This document shows, in pieces, positions 47,441 to 55,588 of a DNA stretch of 64,000 nucleotides. The position numbers and the translations under genes are program-made. Numbering within the stretch: position 1 is the stretch's first letter; the number at the start of each line of letters is the position of its first letter. Origin of the DNA: Streptococcus infantis (GTDB taxonomy: Bacteria; Bacillota; Bacilli; Lactobacillales; Streptococcaceae); NCBI RefSeq assembly GCF_000960085.1, contig NZ_JYGT01000007.1, positions 1 to 64,000 on the forward strand. The letters are read 5' to 3'. The notes under the pieces are model-generated. The model did not search any database. It saw only the letters and a program-made list of their open reading frames with translations, and was not told the DNA's origin.

Positions 47441-47902
47441 TTAACCCATCTTTTTAATCAAAATCTGACAAGGATTTTGAGGCCCCCAAAGTTGTGGAAA
47501 AATCTCTAATTTTTTAAAGCCAAGACTGCGATAAAAGACATTTGTTCGGTCATAATCTTTATTAGAGCCTTCTGCTACTGTTTTCACTTGTAAATAATCA
47601 ACGTTTTTGCGTGCTTCACTTTCTAAAGTAGCAAGCAATTGACTCCCAATTCCTCTACCTTGATAAGCTTTTTTTACACCGAGACAATCAATCTCTGCAC
47701 AATCTTCACTAGAATAGGACAAGCTTACAAAGCCAAGCAAATCACCCTCCTGATAGGCGGCCCACACTTGCAAGTCCTTGGCTCTTTCGATGTAGGCTTG
47801 CGTGCTTTCTGGTATTCCAAACCATTCTGGCAAATCCTTTAAAACCTCGGCGACAACTGCCATTTTTTGCTCTTCATCCTTAACTTCTTTAATAACAAGC
47901 AT
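47441..47902 (-). CDS. GNAT family N-acetyltransferase
   Basis: 153 aa from ATG 47902 (GAAAGGA seven bases upstream; a GTG just before it is less likely). Acetyl-CoA pyrophosphate loop GVKKAYQGRGIGSQLLATLE near residues 75-95. C-terminal FYRSLGFKKLEIFPQLWGPQNPCQI. Acetylates an unknown small molecule or protein N-terminus. About 35 bp downstream of the ABC exporter operon. Confidence 0.88.
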   Translation of the reverse strand: MLVIKEVKDEEQKMAVVAEVLKDLPEWFGIPESTQAYIERAKDLQVWAAYQEGDLLGFVSLSYSSEDCAEIDCLGVKKAYQGRGIGSQLLATLESEARKNVDYLQVKTVAEGSNKDYDRTNVFYRSLGFKKLEIFPQLWGPQNPCQILIKKMG

Positions 47903-47940
47903 CACAAAATCCTTTCTTGATTTTAGTCTTAGTTTAGCTA

Positions 47941-48726
47941 TTAGGAACCCGCACTTTCGTATGCGTCTAATCCCCTATCCCAGAGTTTCAGAGAGATGCA
48001 AAAGAAGATAAGAGAAATCAGAATCAAACCACCAATATTAAAGAAGACATCCTTGTCCTGCAAGAAATAGCTGGCAGGATAGTAGGCCGTAAAGGCGAAG
48101 GGTACAATAAAGCTAATTAACCAACGAAGGAGCGAATTGTAAATGGAAATCGGGTACTTGGCAAAATCATTAAACATATAGAAAATGTAAATCATGGCAC
48201 CTGACTGCTTGGTCCAAAAAGCGATACTGGCTGTTGCAATTTTCAAGGAAGTATAAATCAAGGTCGCAAAAGGAATACAAACTAGAAAAATCAGGAATTT
48301 TGGAAGAGTCCAAGCAATGCTAGTCGCCGTTGTCGCTAGTAAAATTCCACCGACCAAAAGTTCACCCAAGGCATCAATCTGAAAGGTCTCAACGAGGATG
48401 TGAAAGAGAGGATTGATAGGACGAGTCAGATACTTGTCAAACTCCCCTTTTCGAACTAGTCGTTGACCTAAAGCCCAGAGATTGTCAAAAAAGAGATGGT
48501 CCAATCCCTTAGGAATCAAGGAAAAACCATAGATAAAGGCAATTTCTTGAAAAGTCCAACCTTCTAGCGAGGGAATATGTTGAAAGATGACATTGAGAAA
48601 CAAGAGGTTCAGGCCTTGAGTCAGAAAGACTCCCAACACACCAACCACAAAATCTACCTTGTATTCCATGATTTGCTTGATGTACTGTCTGATAAAAATC
48701 AGATGCATGCGTTGATATTTTTTCAT
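47941..48726 (-). CDS. ABC-2 type exporter permease (ABC2_membrane_6-like)
   Basis: 261 aa, six predicted membrane segments. Contains EYKVDFVVGVLGVFLTQ near residue 18 and LVRKGEFDKYLTRPINPLFHIL near 88, the conserved cytoplasmic motif of this permease family. Third gene of ATPase-permease-permease, one base after the upstream permease. Exported substrate unknown. Confidence 0.87.
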   Translation of the reverse strand: MKKYQRMHLIFIRQYIKQIMEYKVDFVVGVLGVFLTQGLNLLFLNVIFQHIPSLEGWTFQEIAFIYGFSLIPKGLDHLFFDNLWALGQRLVRKGEFDKYLTRPINPLFHILVETFQIDALGELLVGGILLATTATSIAWTLPKFLIFLVCIPFATLIYTSLKIATASIAFWTKQSGAMIYIFYMFNDFAKYPISIYNSLLRWLISFIVPFAFTAYYPASYFLQDKDVFFNIGGLILISLIFFCISLKLWDRGLDAYESAGS

Positions 48727-48727
48727 A

Positions 48728-49546
48728 CTATCCTCCTTGAATGGTGATAAATGACTGGACTCGTTTCCAAATCAACTGAGACAAGCCCACCATCACTATA
48801 AGCCAGAAAAGCTGAAGCAAAAGTGCTTGAAGAATCTGACTAGCATCGTATTTCCCAACAATAATCATGACTGGAGTGTAAATCAAGGATGAGAAAGGTA
48901 AGAAGGACAGAATATCTGAAATGACCTTTGGAAAGAAAGCCAAGGGAATCAAACTTCCTGACATAAAGGATACTAGTGAAGCTTTGAATACTTGAGAACC
49001 CCATAGATTTTTAAATATAAAGGCTGAAAATCCAAAACAGATATTAAAGAAAAAGTTAATCAGGTATGCCAGTGCTAAGCTAAAGAGATAAAGTATCGTT
49101 AATCCTAGTACTTCTACAATACCTTGTCCAGATAAGATTTTCATCAAAACAATGACACTTAAAAATGGCAGTCCAACAGAGATAAAAATCAACCACTTGG
49201 AACCAAGCTCGGTGAAAAGATAAGAGGCCGCAAAATGGACTGGTCTTAATAAGCGCATGATAATAGAGCCATCTTTTACCTCATCACCGATCATAAAGGA
49301 GCTATCTGACTCAGTTAATAAATTAGTCACAAAACTCATGATGATATAGAGGGTGATATCCGCCATACTGAAGCCCTGAATCAAAGGCTCTTGCGAGGAA
49401 TCAAAGACAGCCTTCCAGAGATAAAAGGCCACAAAAGCCCCCATGACATCGCCAATCCGATAAAGAAGAAAGTTTACTCGATAGGTAATCAACTCCTGAA
49501 TCCCTGCATTGATAAAGGGTTTATAACGTCTCCACAATTTGACCAT
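48728..49546 (-). CDS. ABC-2 type exporter permease
   Basis: 272 aa from ATG 49546, with AAAGGAG seven bases upstream inside the end of the ATPase gene; a longer frame to 49588 would overlap the ATPase by 41 bp and has no such site. Six membrane segments; motif GDEVKDGSIIMRLLRPVHFAASYL near residue 90 parallels the RPINP motif of its partner. Forms a heterodimeric permease with the next gene. Confidence 0.87.
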   Translation of the reverse strand: MVKLWRRYKPFINAGIQELITYRVNFLLYRIGDVMGAFVAFYLWKAVFDSSQEPLIQGFSMADITLYIIMSFVTNLLTESDSSFMIGDEVKDGSIIMRLLRPVHFAASYLFTELGSKWLIFISVGLPFLSVIVLMKILSGQGIVEVLGLTILYLFSLALAYLINFFFNICFGFSAFIFKNLWGSQVFKASLVSFMSGSLIPLAFFPKVISDILSFLPFSSLIYTPVMIIVGKYDASQILQALLLQLFWLIVMVGLSQLIWKRVQSFITIQGG

Positions 49547-49547
49547 C

Positions 49548-50540
49548 TTAGAGCTCCTTTCGATAGAAGCGACGGATAATATCTTCAATATCCGTATCTA
49601 CCATCTTCAAATCACGGATTTCAAAATCAGACAGGGTTTGCTTGATAATATCAGCTGACTGGTAGCGAGAACTATCGAATTCAATGTTGAGACTATTTCC
49701 TTGTCTATCAATGGTCATGTCAGGCAAGCCTTCATAGTGAGAAAGGAGATGACTTTGACCTGGTAGCAGTTCAAAGGAAAGAGTCTTCATCTTTCCAAAG
49801 GTATCCTTGAGCTGGCTCACCGTCCCATCAAAAATCTCCTGACCCTTGTCAATCATAAAAATCCGATCACAGAGTTGCTCAATGTCACTCAGATCGTGAG
49901 TGGTCAAGAGAATAGTTGTTTCTTCCTCTTGATTGATTTGAGTAATAGCCCGGCGAATGTTATCCTTGACCGACACATCCAAACCAATTGTCGGTTCATC
50001 TAAAAAGAGAACTTTGGGATTGTGAAGCAAGGAAGCTGCAATATCCGCCCGCATTCGTTGACCTAGTGAAAGAGTCCGCACAGGATCCTTGATAAATTCC
50101 TTCAAATCCAAAACTTCATTCAAAAAGTCCATGCGTTTATGGAAGAGCGAGTCTGGTACATCGTAAATTTCTTTTAAGACCGTATAAGTCTCTTGCAGTG
50201 CCAAATCCCACCATAGCTGGGTACGTTGTCCGAAAACGACTCCAATATCCTTGACATAATCTTGGCGATTGTCCTGTGGAATCTTGCCGTTAATCCGACA
50301 AAAACCAGATGTCGGTTTCAAAATTCCTGTCAACATTTTGATGGTGGTCGACTTCCCAGCACCATTTGCTCCGATAAATCCTAAAATCTGCCCCTTGGGC
50401 ACCTCAAAGGTCAAATCTTTGACCGCTTCAAAGGTCTGCTTTTCAGGATGAATAAAGGAGCGCAAAGCTCCCTTCAATCCTGGCTCCTTTACTGTCTTCA
50501 CAAAATTTTTCTGAAGATGTTGCACTTCTATCATTGCCAT
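49548..50540 (-). CDS. ABC-2 exporter ATPase
   Basis: 330 aa. Walker A GANGAGKSTT near residue 59; signature LSLGQR near 158 (a variant of LSGGQ common in this subfamily); Walker B VLFLDEPTIGLD near 180; H-loop LTTHDLSD. The C-terminal extension (250-330) is typical of ABC-2 ATPases. First gene of the exporter operon; GGAGA precedes ATG 50540. Promoter at 50650-50678 with an overlapping cre-like site. Confidence 0.93.
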   Translation of the reverse strand: MAMIEVQHLQKNFVKTVKEPGLKGALRSFIHPEKQTFEAVKDLTFEVPKGQILGFIGANGAGKSTTIKMLTGILKPTSGFCRINGKIPQDNRQDYVKDIGVVFGQRTQLWWDLALQETYTVLKEIYDVPDSLFHKRMDFLNEVLDLKEFIKDPVRTLSLGQRMRADIAASLLHNPKVLFLDEPTIGLDVSVKDNIRRAITQINQEEETTILLTTHDLSDIEQLCDRIFMIDKGQEIFDGTVSQLKDTFGKMKTLSFELLPGQSHLLSHYEGLPDMTIDRQGNSLNIEFDSSRYQSADIIKQTLSDFEIRDLKMVDTDIEDIIRRFYRKEL

Positions 50541-50649
50541 ATCTATCTCCTTATCGTAAGAAACAACATTGTATTTTTGACTACAAATATTCTAAATCCT
50601 TACTTTCTACACCTTCTCAATATTATTACAGAAGGATTTATACCAACCT

Positions 50650-50687
50650 ATTATAGTCCAATAAAAAAAAGAATGCAAGCGTTTGCT
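50650..50687 (-). promoter_or_regulatory. Promoter of the ABC exporter with overlapping cre-like site
   Basis: -10 TATAAT (50650-50655), 17-bp spacer, -35 TTGCAT (50673-50678). The near-palindrome TGCAAGCGTTTGCT (50674-50687) covers the -35 and resembles cre. Repression by CcpA is inferred. Confidence 0.5.
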
Positions 50688-50775
50688 TATAGATTATGAA
50701 ATTAGATATTTCTCTCTTAAAATAATGCTTTTGAGTCAGAAATTCTGGTTTAATAGTTTCCTTAAAACACCAAAA

Positions 50776-50797
50776 AACCTGCCATTAGGGGCAGGTT
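50776..50797 (-). terminator. Terminator after the phosphatase gene
   Basis: Minus strand AACCTGCC-loop-GGCAGGTT followed by TTTTTTGG. Located 59 bp after the stop codon. Confidence 0.8.
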
Positions 50798-50855
50798 ACG
50801 AATTGTAAAAAGGCAAACTATTTTGATCAATATGAATCACTATTTAATCAAAGAA

Positions 50856-51401
50856 CTAATCTTTCATAATTCTTTTCACAATCCCATTTCTATCAATTAG
50901 AAAACAATCTGGAAAGGTCATCTGCTCCCATTTTTCATAATCAAAACTGGAATCAAAATGATGTAGTAGTATTCCTATCAAATTCCCGTGTGAACTAAGT
51001 AAAATCGTTTTTTCTGAGTATCTCTCTTCCAATTCCATTAAAAAATTTAGTACTCTAGCTAGTGCATCTTGATTTGATTCCCCTTCTGAAAGAGATTCAC
51101 TGGGATTTTGCCATAAATATTTAATACTGTCTTCAAACTCAGAATCTTTTATAAAGGTTGAAGATAATTTTCGCTCTCGTAACCGATTATCAAGAACTAT
51201 TTTATCAAATTGAATTGGCGAGCTATTAATTGTTTCAAATGCTCGTTTATAAGGACTAGAAAAATAATAATCAATATTAAAAGAATTCAAAAACTCTAAC
51301 TGATCAAGAGATGAAAATCCTTTTTCTGACAAAGTTCTATTAAAATCATCACTTGAAAATCTTGAATGAGCATGTCTAAGTAAAATATAAGAATTATTCA
51401 T
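50856..51401 (-). CDS. Histidine phosphatase superfamily protein
   Basis: 181 aa. Catalytic LLRHAHSR near residue 8 (RHG-type, here RHA), second-His motif LSSHGNLIGILLHHF near 135, and an acid Glu in NRLRERKLS near 75. Phosphoglycerate-mutase fold; small-molecule phosphatase of unknown substrate. Its composition is AT-richer than its neighbours, so acquisition is possible. GAAAGGA before ATG. Confidence 0.85.
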   Translation of the reverse strand: MNNSYILLRHAHSRFSSDDFNRTLSEKGFSSLDQLEFLNSFNIDYYFSSPYKRAFETINSSPIQFDKIVLDNRLRERKLSSTFIKDSEFEDSIKYLWQNPSESLSEGESNQDALARVLNFLMELEERYSEKTILLSSHGNLIGILLHHFDSSFDYEKWEQMTFPDCFLIDRNGIVKRIMKD

Positions 51402-51451
51402 AAGTCATTCCTTTCAATTATTATCATCAGTCTCAATGGATTTTTAAGCGC

Positions 51452-52384
51452 TCAATTATTCTCTAAAAATTCTTCAATTCGAGAAACTATTTCATGACTT
51501 TGATAATGATAAAGTTCGTGAGGCGCATCCATATAGATGACTTGAACATTAGACTGGTCACTAGAAAATTTCTCTGCATAATGCTGCCATTCTGATTGGC
51601 TAAAGGTCGTGCCTTCACCGTTAGAAACTAGTAATAAGGTGGGAATTTTCGGATTGATGCTAGAGGGAACTTTCTTGGCATTTTCCTTTACCAAACGGGA
51701 TTCATGAAGCATGGCTTGTGACATTAACTGCTTATATGCTAGTAATTTATATTGTTGTCGTTCAGTTTCAGTCAGAGTTGGATTTTTTATATAAAAGGAC
51801 TCAGGGAAAAAGCGTAATAAGCCAATCTTACTGCTCCAATAAGCCACAGTAAGCAAGGCCTGATTATCCTTTAAATCCTCATAACTAGCTGGTAACGCCC
51901 AATCCAGACCAACCAAGGCTTTCACCTCATCAGGATACTTTTCCTGCCAAGCCAGACTTTCGAGACTAGCCATGGAATGAGACAGAATGACAAAAGGACC
52001 TGTTACATTTGCTTGTGATAGAGCTTGACGTGTCTCAGACAAAACTTCCATCACATCTCTGGATTGATTACTATCCTCGCTATAACCATAGCCAGCCCGC
52101 TCCACGATGACTACCTTATATTTTTTTGATAAGGAATCCGAAACATTCTTAAAGTCCAAGATTGGGGAAGCAATTCCAGCACCTGATAGAACTACTATTG
52201 TCTCTGGACCATCCCCTTCAACGTAAACATTGATTTTGTGCCCATTAACGAGAACAGTTTTGCCCATAGGAGTTAGAGAGGCTTGTTCCTTTTCTAAGCT
52301 GATACGATGAAAGATAAATGTCCCTACTAAAAACAAGATAAGGAAACTAAGAAGCCCTATACACCATTTTTTCTGTATTTTCAT
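51452..52384 (-). CDS. Membrane-anchored alpha/beta hydrolase
   Basis: 310 aa from ATG 52384. An upstream TTG start would lie within the promoter. N-terminal membrane anchor at about 8-25, then alpha/beta hydrolase: oxyanion region VVLSGAGIAS, nucleophile Ser in LSHSMAS near 125, acid Asp in YMDAPHELYHYQ-type end with His near 290. Substrate unknown; likely faces outward. The ATG is six bases after a TACAAT -10 box. Confidence 0.85.
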   Translation of the reverse strand: MKIQKKWCIGLLSFLILFLVGTFIFHRISLEKEQASLTPMGKTVLVNGHKINVYVEGDGPETIVVLSGAGIASPILDFKNVSDSLSKKYKVVIVERAGYGYSEDSNQSRDVMEVLSETRQALSQANVTGPFVILSHSMASLESLAWQEKYPDEVKALVGLDWALPASYEDLKDNQALLTVAYWSSKIGLLRFFPESFYIKNPTLTETERQQYKLLAYKQLMSQAMLHESRLVKENAKKVPSSINPKIPTLLLVSNGEGTTFSQSEWQHYAEKFSSDQSNVQVIYMDAPHELYHYQSHEIVSRIEEFLENN

Positions 52385-52390
52385 AGCATT

Positions 52391-52419
52391 ATTGTACAAA
52401 AATTAGACTCTTTTAGCAA
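52391..52419 (-). promoter_or_regulatory. Promoter placing transcription start at the hydrolase ATG
   Basis: Minus strand: -35 TTGCTA (52414-52419), 17-bp spacer, -10 TACAAT (52391-52396), six bases, then ATG at 52384. No ribosome site is visible, so a leaderless mRNA is inferred. Confidence 0.68.
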
Positions 52420-52470
52420 CTTAAGTTTAAGACTTTTTCTGTATAATCTGTATATATCCAGAAACACAAA

Positions 52471-52494
52471 AAACCCACCCTCAGGGGCAGGTTT
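52471..52494 (-). terminator. Terminator of fba
   Basis: Minus strand ACCTGCCC-CTGA-GGGTGGGT (with G-T wobbles) followed by a T-run. 23 bp past the fba stop. Confidence 0.75.
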
Positions 52495-52516
52495 CATTTT
52501 GTATGGTTCAGCTAGA

Positions 52517-53398
52517 TTAAGCTTTACCTTCTGAACCGAATACGTCGATACGTTCTTCAACTGATGCTTGGATAGCTTTGACACCGTCAGCCAAGAATTT
52601 ACGTGGGTCAAAGAGTTTCTTCTTGTCGTATTCTGCTTCGTTTGCTTCGTAGTCACGAGCAAATTTACGAGTTGCGTTAGCAAATGCGATTTGGCATTCA
52701 GTGTTAACGTTAACTTTAGCAACACCAAGTTTGATAGCTGCTTGGATTTGCTCATCAGGAATACCTGATCCACCGTGCAATACGATTGGGAAGCCTGGAA
52801 GAGCTTCTGTCAATTTTTGCAAGTGGTCAAGGTCAAGACCTTCCCAGTTTGCTGGGTAAGGACCGTGGATGTTACCGATACCAGCTGCCAAGAAGTCAAT
52901 ACCAGTTGCAACCATTGCTTTAGCATCTTCGATTGGAGCCAATTCACCTTTACCGATGATTCCGTCTTCTTCACCACCGATAGTACCAACTTCAGCTTCT
53001 ACTGAGATACCTTTAGCGTGTGCTTTTTCAACTACGTCTTTAGCCAATTTAAGGTTTTCTTCAACTGGAAGGTGTGAACCGTCAAACATGATTGAAGTGT
53101 AACCAACTTCGATACACTCAAGTGCATCTTCGTAGTGACCGTGGTCAAGGTGGATAGCTACTGGTACAGTGATACCCATTGATTCTACAAGGTTAGCGAT
53201 CAAGTTGCGAGCAACTTTGTAACCACCCATGTATTTAGCAGCACCCATTGAAGTTTGGATCAAAACTGGAGCTTTTTTAGCTTCTGCTGCACGCAAGATA
53301 GCTTGAGTCCACTCAAGGTTGTTTGTGTTAAATCCACCAACTGCATAACCGTTGTCACGAGCTGCTTGGACAAATTTTTCTGCTGAAACGATTGCCAT
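52517..53398 (-). CDS. fba: Fructose-bisphosphate aldolase, class II
   Basis: 293 aa from ATG 53398 with CAGGAGGCC upstream; the longer in-frame extension is not needed. Zinc enzyme splitting fructose-1,6-bisphosphate. Motifs: HLDHGHYEDALECIEVGYTSIMFD near residues 80-105 (catalytic Asp and zinc His), EVGTIGGEEDG near 132, VLHGGSGIPDEQIQ near 207, KVNVNTECQ near 230. Codon choice is strongly biased, as expected for high expression. Follows vncS as in pneumococcus. Confidence 0.98.
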   Translation of the reverse strand: MAIVSAEKFVQAARDNGYAVGGFNTNNLEWTQAILRAAEAKKAPVLIQTSMGAAKYMGGYKVARNLIANLVESMGITVPVAIHLDHGHYEDALECIEVGYTSIMFDGSHLPVEENLKLAKDVVEKAHAKGISVEAEVGTIGGEEDGIIGKGELAPIEDAKAMVATGIDFLAAGIGNIHGPYPANWEGLDLDHLQKLTEALPGFPIVLHGGSGIPDEQIQAAIKLGVAKVNVNTECQIAFANATRKFARDYEANEAEYDKKKLFDPRKFLADGVKAIQASVEERIDVFGSEGKA

Positions 53399-53554
53399 TT
53401 TATCAGGCCTCCTGTATATTTTTATGGGACATCCCATTTACATTGTTCATTTTATCACTTTTTCACAAAAAAAGCTAGTTTTTCCCGTGGTTTCGATTGA
53501 ATTTCTTCTATTTTCAAATATGTAAACCTTTTCCCACTTGGTCTACTCCTTGTT

Positions 53555-54865
53555 CTAAGGCAGGTTCATGTAAAATACCAAGTGATCATCATGTCTTTCA
53601 AATCGATAGTCAATTTCTTCGTTTTCTAATAAACTTTTAACTACGAATAGTCCCAAGCCAGCTCCCTTACTTTGTCGACTAGAGGACGTGAAGGATTGTT
53701 CAAACTTATCTTGCTCCTCAGGTATACAGGCGTTCTCTATAAACATCCAACTATCTTTTGCTCCAATTTTCAGATAACCACCTTGAACAGAGTGTTTCAC
53801 AGCATTACTGATAAGATTGGAAAGAATTAGCTTGAGTACCGAAGGATTTAGATAAGTTTGTTGGTCAGTGAGTTGATTTTCTACAGTGATTTTTCTCTCT
53901 TTGGCTAACAAGTCATAGTCCTTCAATAGAAGATCTGTCATTTCAAGAAGGTTGATTACTTCCTTCTTATCTCGCAACTCCTGCACTGAAGAAAGGGATA
54001 AGATTTGCTGAACGTGGTGAGTCAAATCATCCACAATCCCCAAAGAAACTCCCAGATAATGGTCACGATCTTTATAGCGTCCGATATTGGCTTGCATATT
54101 CTCCAGAAGAATCTTTAGACTTGCTAGAGGCGTTTTCAGTTCGTGGGAAGCACCTCGCAAAAACTCAACCTTCATTTTTTCTAGTTGGAGGATGGCCTCG
54201 TTCTTCTCATGCAAATCTGCAATCACCGTCAAGAGATGCTGATAAAGGCTATTGATTTGTTCTTTGAGATCGCCAATTTCATCCTTAGAATCCACGCGCA
54301 ACCTAACTTCTGCATCCAAATCCATCATCCGTCGAGTCACTCGTTTGATTTCCAAAATAGGAGCAACAATAGTTCTAGCATAGATAAAGGCGATGAGGAG
54401 CGAAATGATGAAAGACGCTAATAAAGTATAAGGCAGAAATTGAAGACTGATATCTTCTGCTTCTTTCTGCAAATCCATAGAAGCTAAAAACTGTAAGGTC
54501 ATCGTCTGACCATTCTTAGTTTGAACTTCTCTTTCCTCAATAACCAAGGAGGCCGTTTGTCGTTGTTTATCAATGGGAAGATTATCATTGACTTCCAACT
54601 TATCCTGAGTCATCTCTCCCTTAACAGCTCCCTTAATATCACTGCTTTTAGAATAAAGTTCAAGGACTTCCTGAATAGTTTGACTGTCCTTTCCTTGGAG
54701 AGTTTGAGCAATTTCTGTAGCCTTTTGCCCGATGCTCTCCTGACGGTGACTGAGATAGGTCGGAGGAAAGAGAAAATAGATGGCCAAATGCAAACAAATG
54801 ACTAGGGTAGAAAATACCGAGAAGGTATAGATAAAAATCTTTTTAAATAAACCTGAACGTCTCAT
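53555..54865 (-). CDS. vncS: Sensor histidine kinase VncS
   Basis: 436 aa. Membrane segments about 12-32 and 147-166 enclose an extracellular sensor of about 115 residues. HAMP region about 167-220. H-box GASHELKTPLASLK with phospho-His near 237. N-box LSNLISNAVKHS near 345. G-box SKGAGLGLFVVKSLL near 395. Pairs with VncR (ATGA overlap). In pneumococcus this system lies beside vex123 and has been linked, with dispute, to vancomycin tolerance and to stress responses. Confidence 0.93.
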   Translation of the reverse strand: MRRSGLFKKIFIYTFSVFSTLVICLHLAIYFLFPPTYLSHRQESIGQKATEIAQTLQGKDSQTIQEVLELYSKSSDIKGAVKGEMTQDKLEVNDNLPIDKQRQTASLVIEEREVQTKNGQTMTLQFLASMDLQKEAEDISLQFLPYTLLASFIISLLIAFIYARTIVAPILEIKRVTRRMMDLDAEVRLRVDSKDEIGDLKEQINSLYQHLLTVIADLHEKNEAILQLEKMKVEFLRGASHELKTPLASLKILLENMQANIGRYKDRDHYLGVSLGIVDDLTHHVQQILSLSSVQELRDKKEVINLLEMTDLLLKDYDLLAKERKITVENQLTDQQTYLNPSVLKLILSNLISNAVKHSVQGGYLKIGAKDSWMFIENACIPEEQDKFEQSFTSSSRQSKGAGLGLFVVKSLLENEEIDYRFERHDDHLVFYMNLP

Positions 54866-55518
54866 TTTCTCTCCAATTTATAACCAACATTGCGCACGGT
54901 AAGAATACAGTCTAAATCCAATTTTTTCCGTAGTTCCTTGATATAGACATCGATCACTCTGTCAAAAGGAATCTCATCTGTCATCTTCCATACAGCATCG
55001 ATAATCTGCGACCGTGTTAAGGCTCGACCTTCATTTCTAACTAGATAGTCTAAAATTTCTAGTTCTTTTGCATTCACTGCAACTTCTTGACCTGCTACTT
55101 TAGCGCTATAGCTGTCAAAGTCTACCTCGGTGTCCCTATAGGTAAAAATACGACTTACATCATAATAACGTTTAAAGATGGCATCCACTCGTACTTTTAA
55201 CAAAGATAGAGAAAAAGGCTTTTCCAAATAACCATCTGCTAATGCAGCAAAGGCACTCATCTTATATTCTTCGTCCTGAAAGGCTGTCAACATCAAGACT
55301 GGAACTTGGCTGCTTTTACGGATTTCTGACAAAACCTCTAAACCATTGAGTTTAGGCATTTGAATATCTAGGAGAATCAGAGCAACTTGGTGATTGGAAA
55401 ATTGTTCTAAGGCCTCAAGGCCATCTGCTGCCTGAATGGTTTCATAGCCACAATCCGTCAAATAGTCACTAATTCCCTCGCGGATCATGTCTTCATCTTC
55501 TACAATTAGAATTTTCAT
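54862..55518 (-). CDS. vncR: Response regulator VncR
   Basis: 218 aa, OmpR/PhoB class. Receiver with acidic pair VEDED (7-11), phospho-Asp in LILLDIQMPKL near 51, Lys in LEKPFS near 101. Winged-helix DNA-binding domain about 125-215 (ELEILDYLVRNEGRALTRSQIIDAVW; VDVYIKELRKKL). Overlaps vncS by 4 bp. 70 bp after vex3, with a hairpin in the gap. Confidence 0.95.
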   Translation of the reverse strand: MKILIVEDEDMIREGISDYLTDCGYETIQAADGLEALEQFSNHQVALILLDIQMPKLNGLEVLSEIRKSSQVPVLMLTAFQDEEYKMSAFAALADGYLEKPFSLSLLKVRVDAIFKRYYDVSRIFTYRDTEVDFDSYSAKVAGQEVAVNAKELEILDYLVRNEGRALTRSQIIDAVWKMTDEIPFDRVIDVYIKELRKKLDLDCILTVRNVGYKLERK

Positions 55519-55541
55519 ATAAATCCTTTTCTATCAAAAAT

Positions 55542-55581
55542 GCTACCTATATTATATCTCATTTGAGTGAGAATAGGTAGC
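55542..55581. terminator. Hairpin between vex3 and vncR
   Basis: Arms GCTACCTAT (55542-55550) / ATAGGTAGC (55573-55581) with an inner TCTCA/TGAGA stem. On the minus strand it is followed by ATTTTTG, so it may reduce read-through from vex123 into vncRS. Confidence 0.55.
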
Positions 55582-55588
55582 AGGTTTT

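Noticed and set aside
52439..52773. Second frame within the end of fba
   Set aside because: Alternative frame of a highly biased gene; no start signals.
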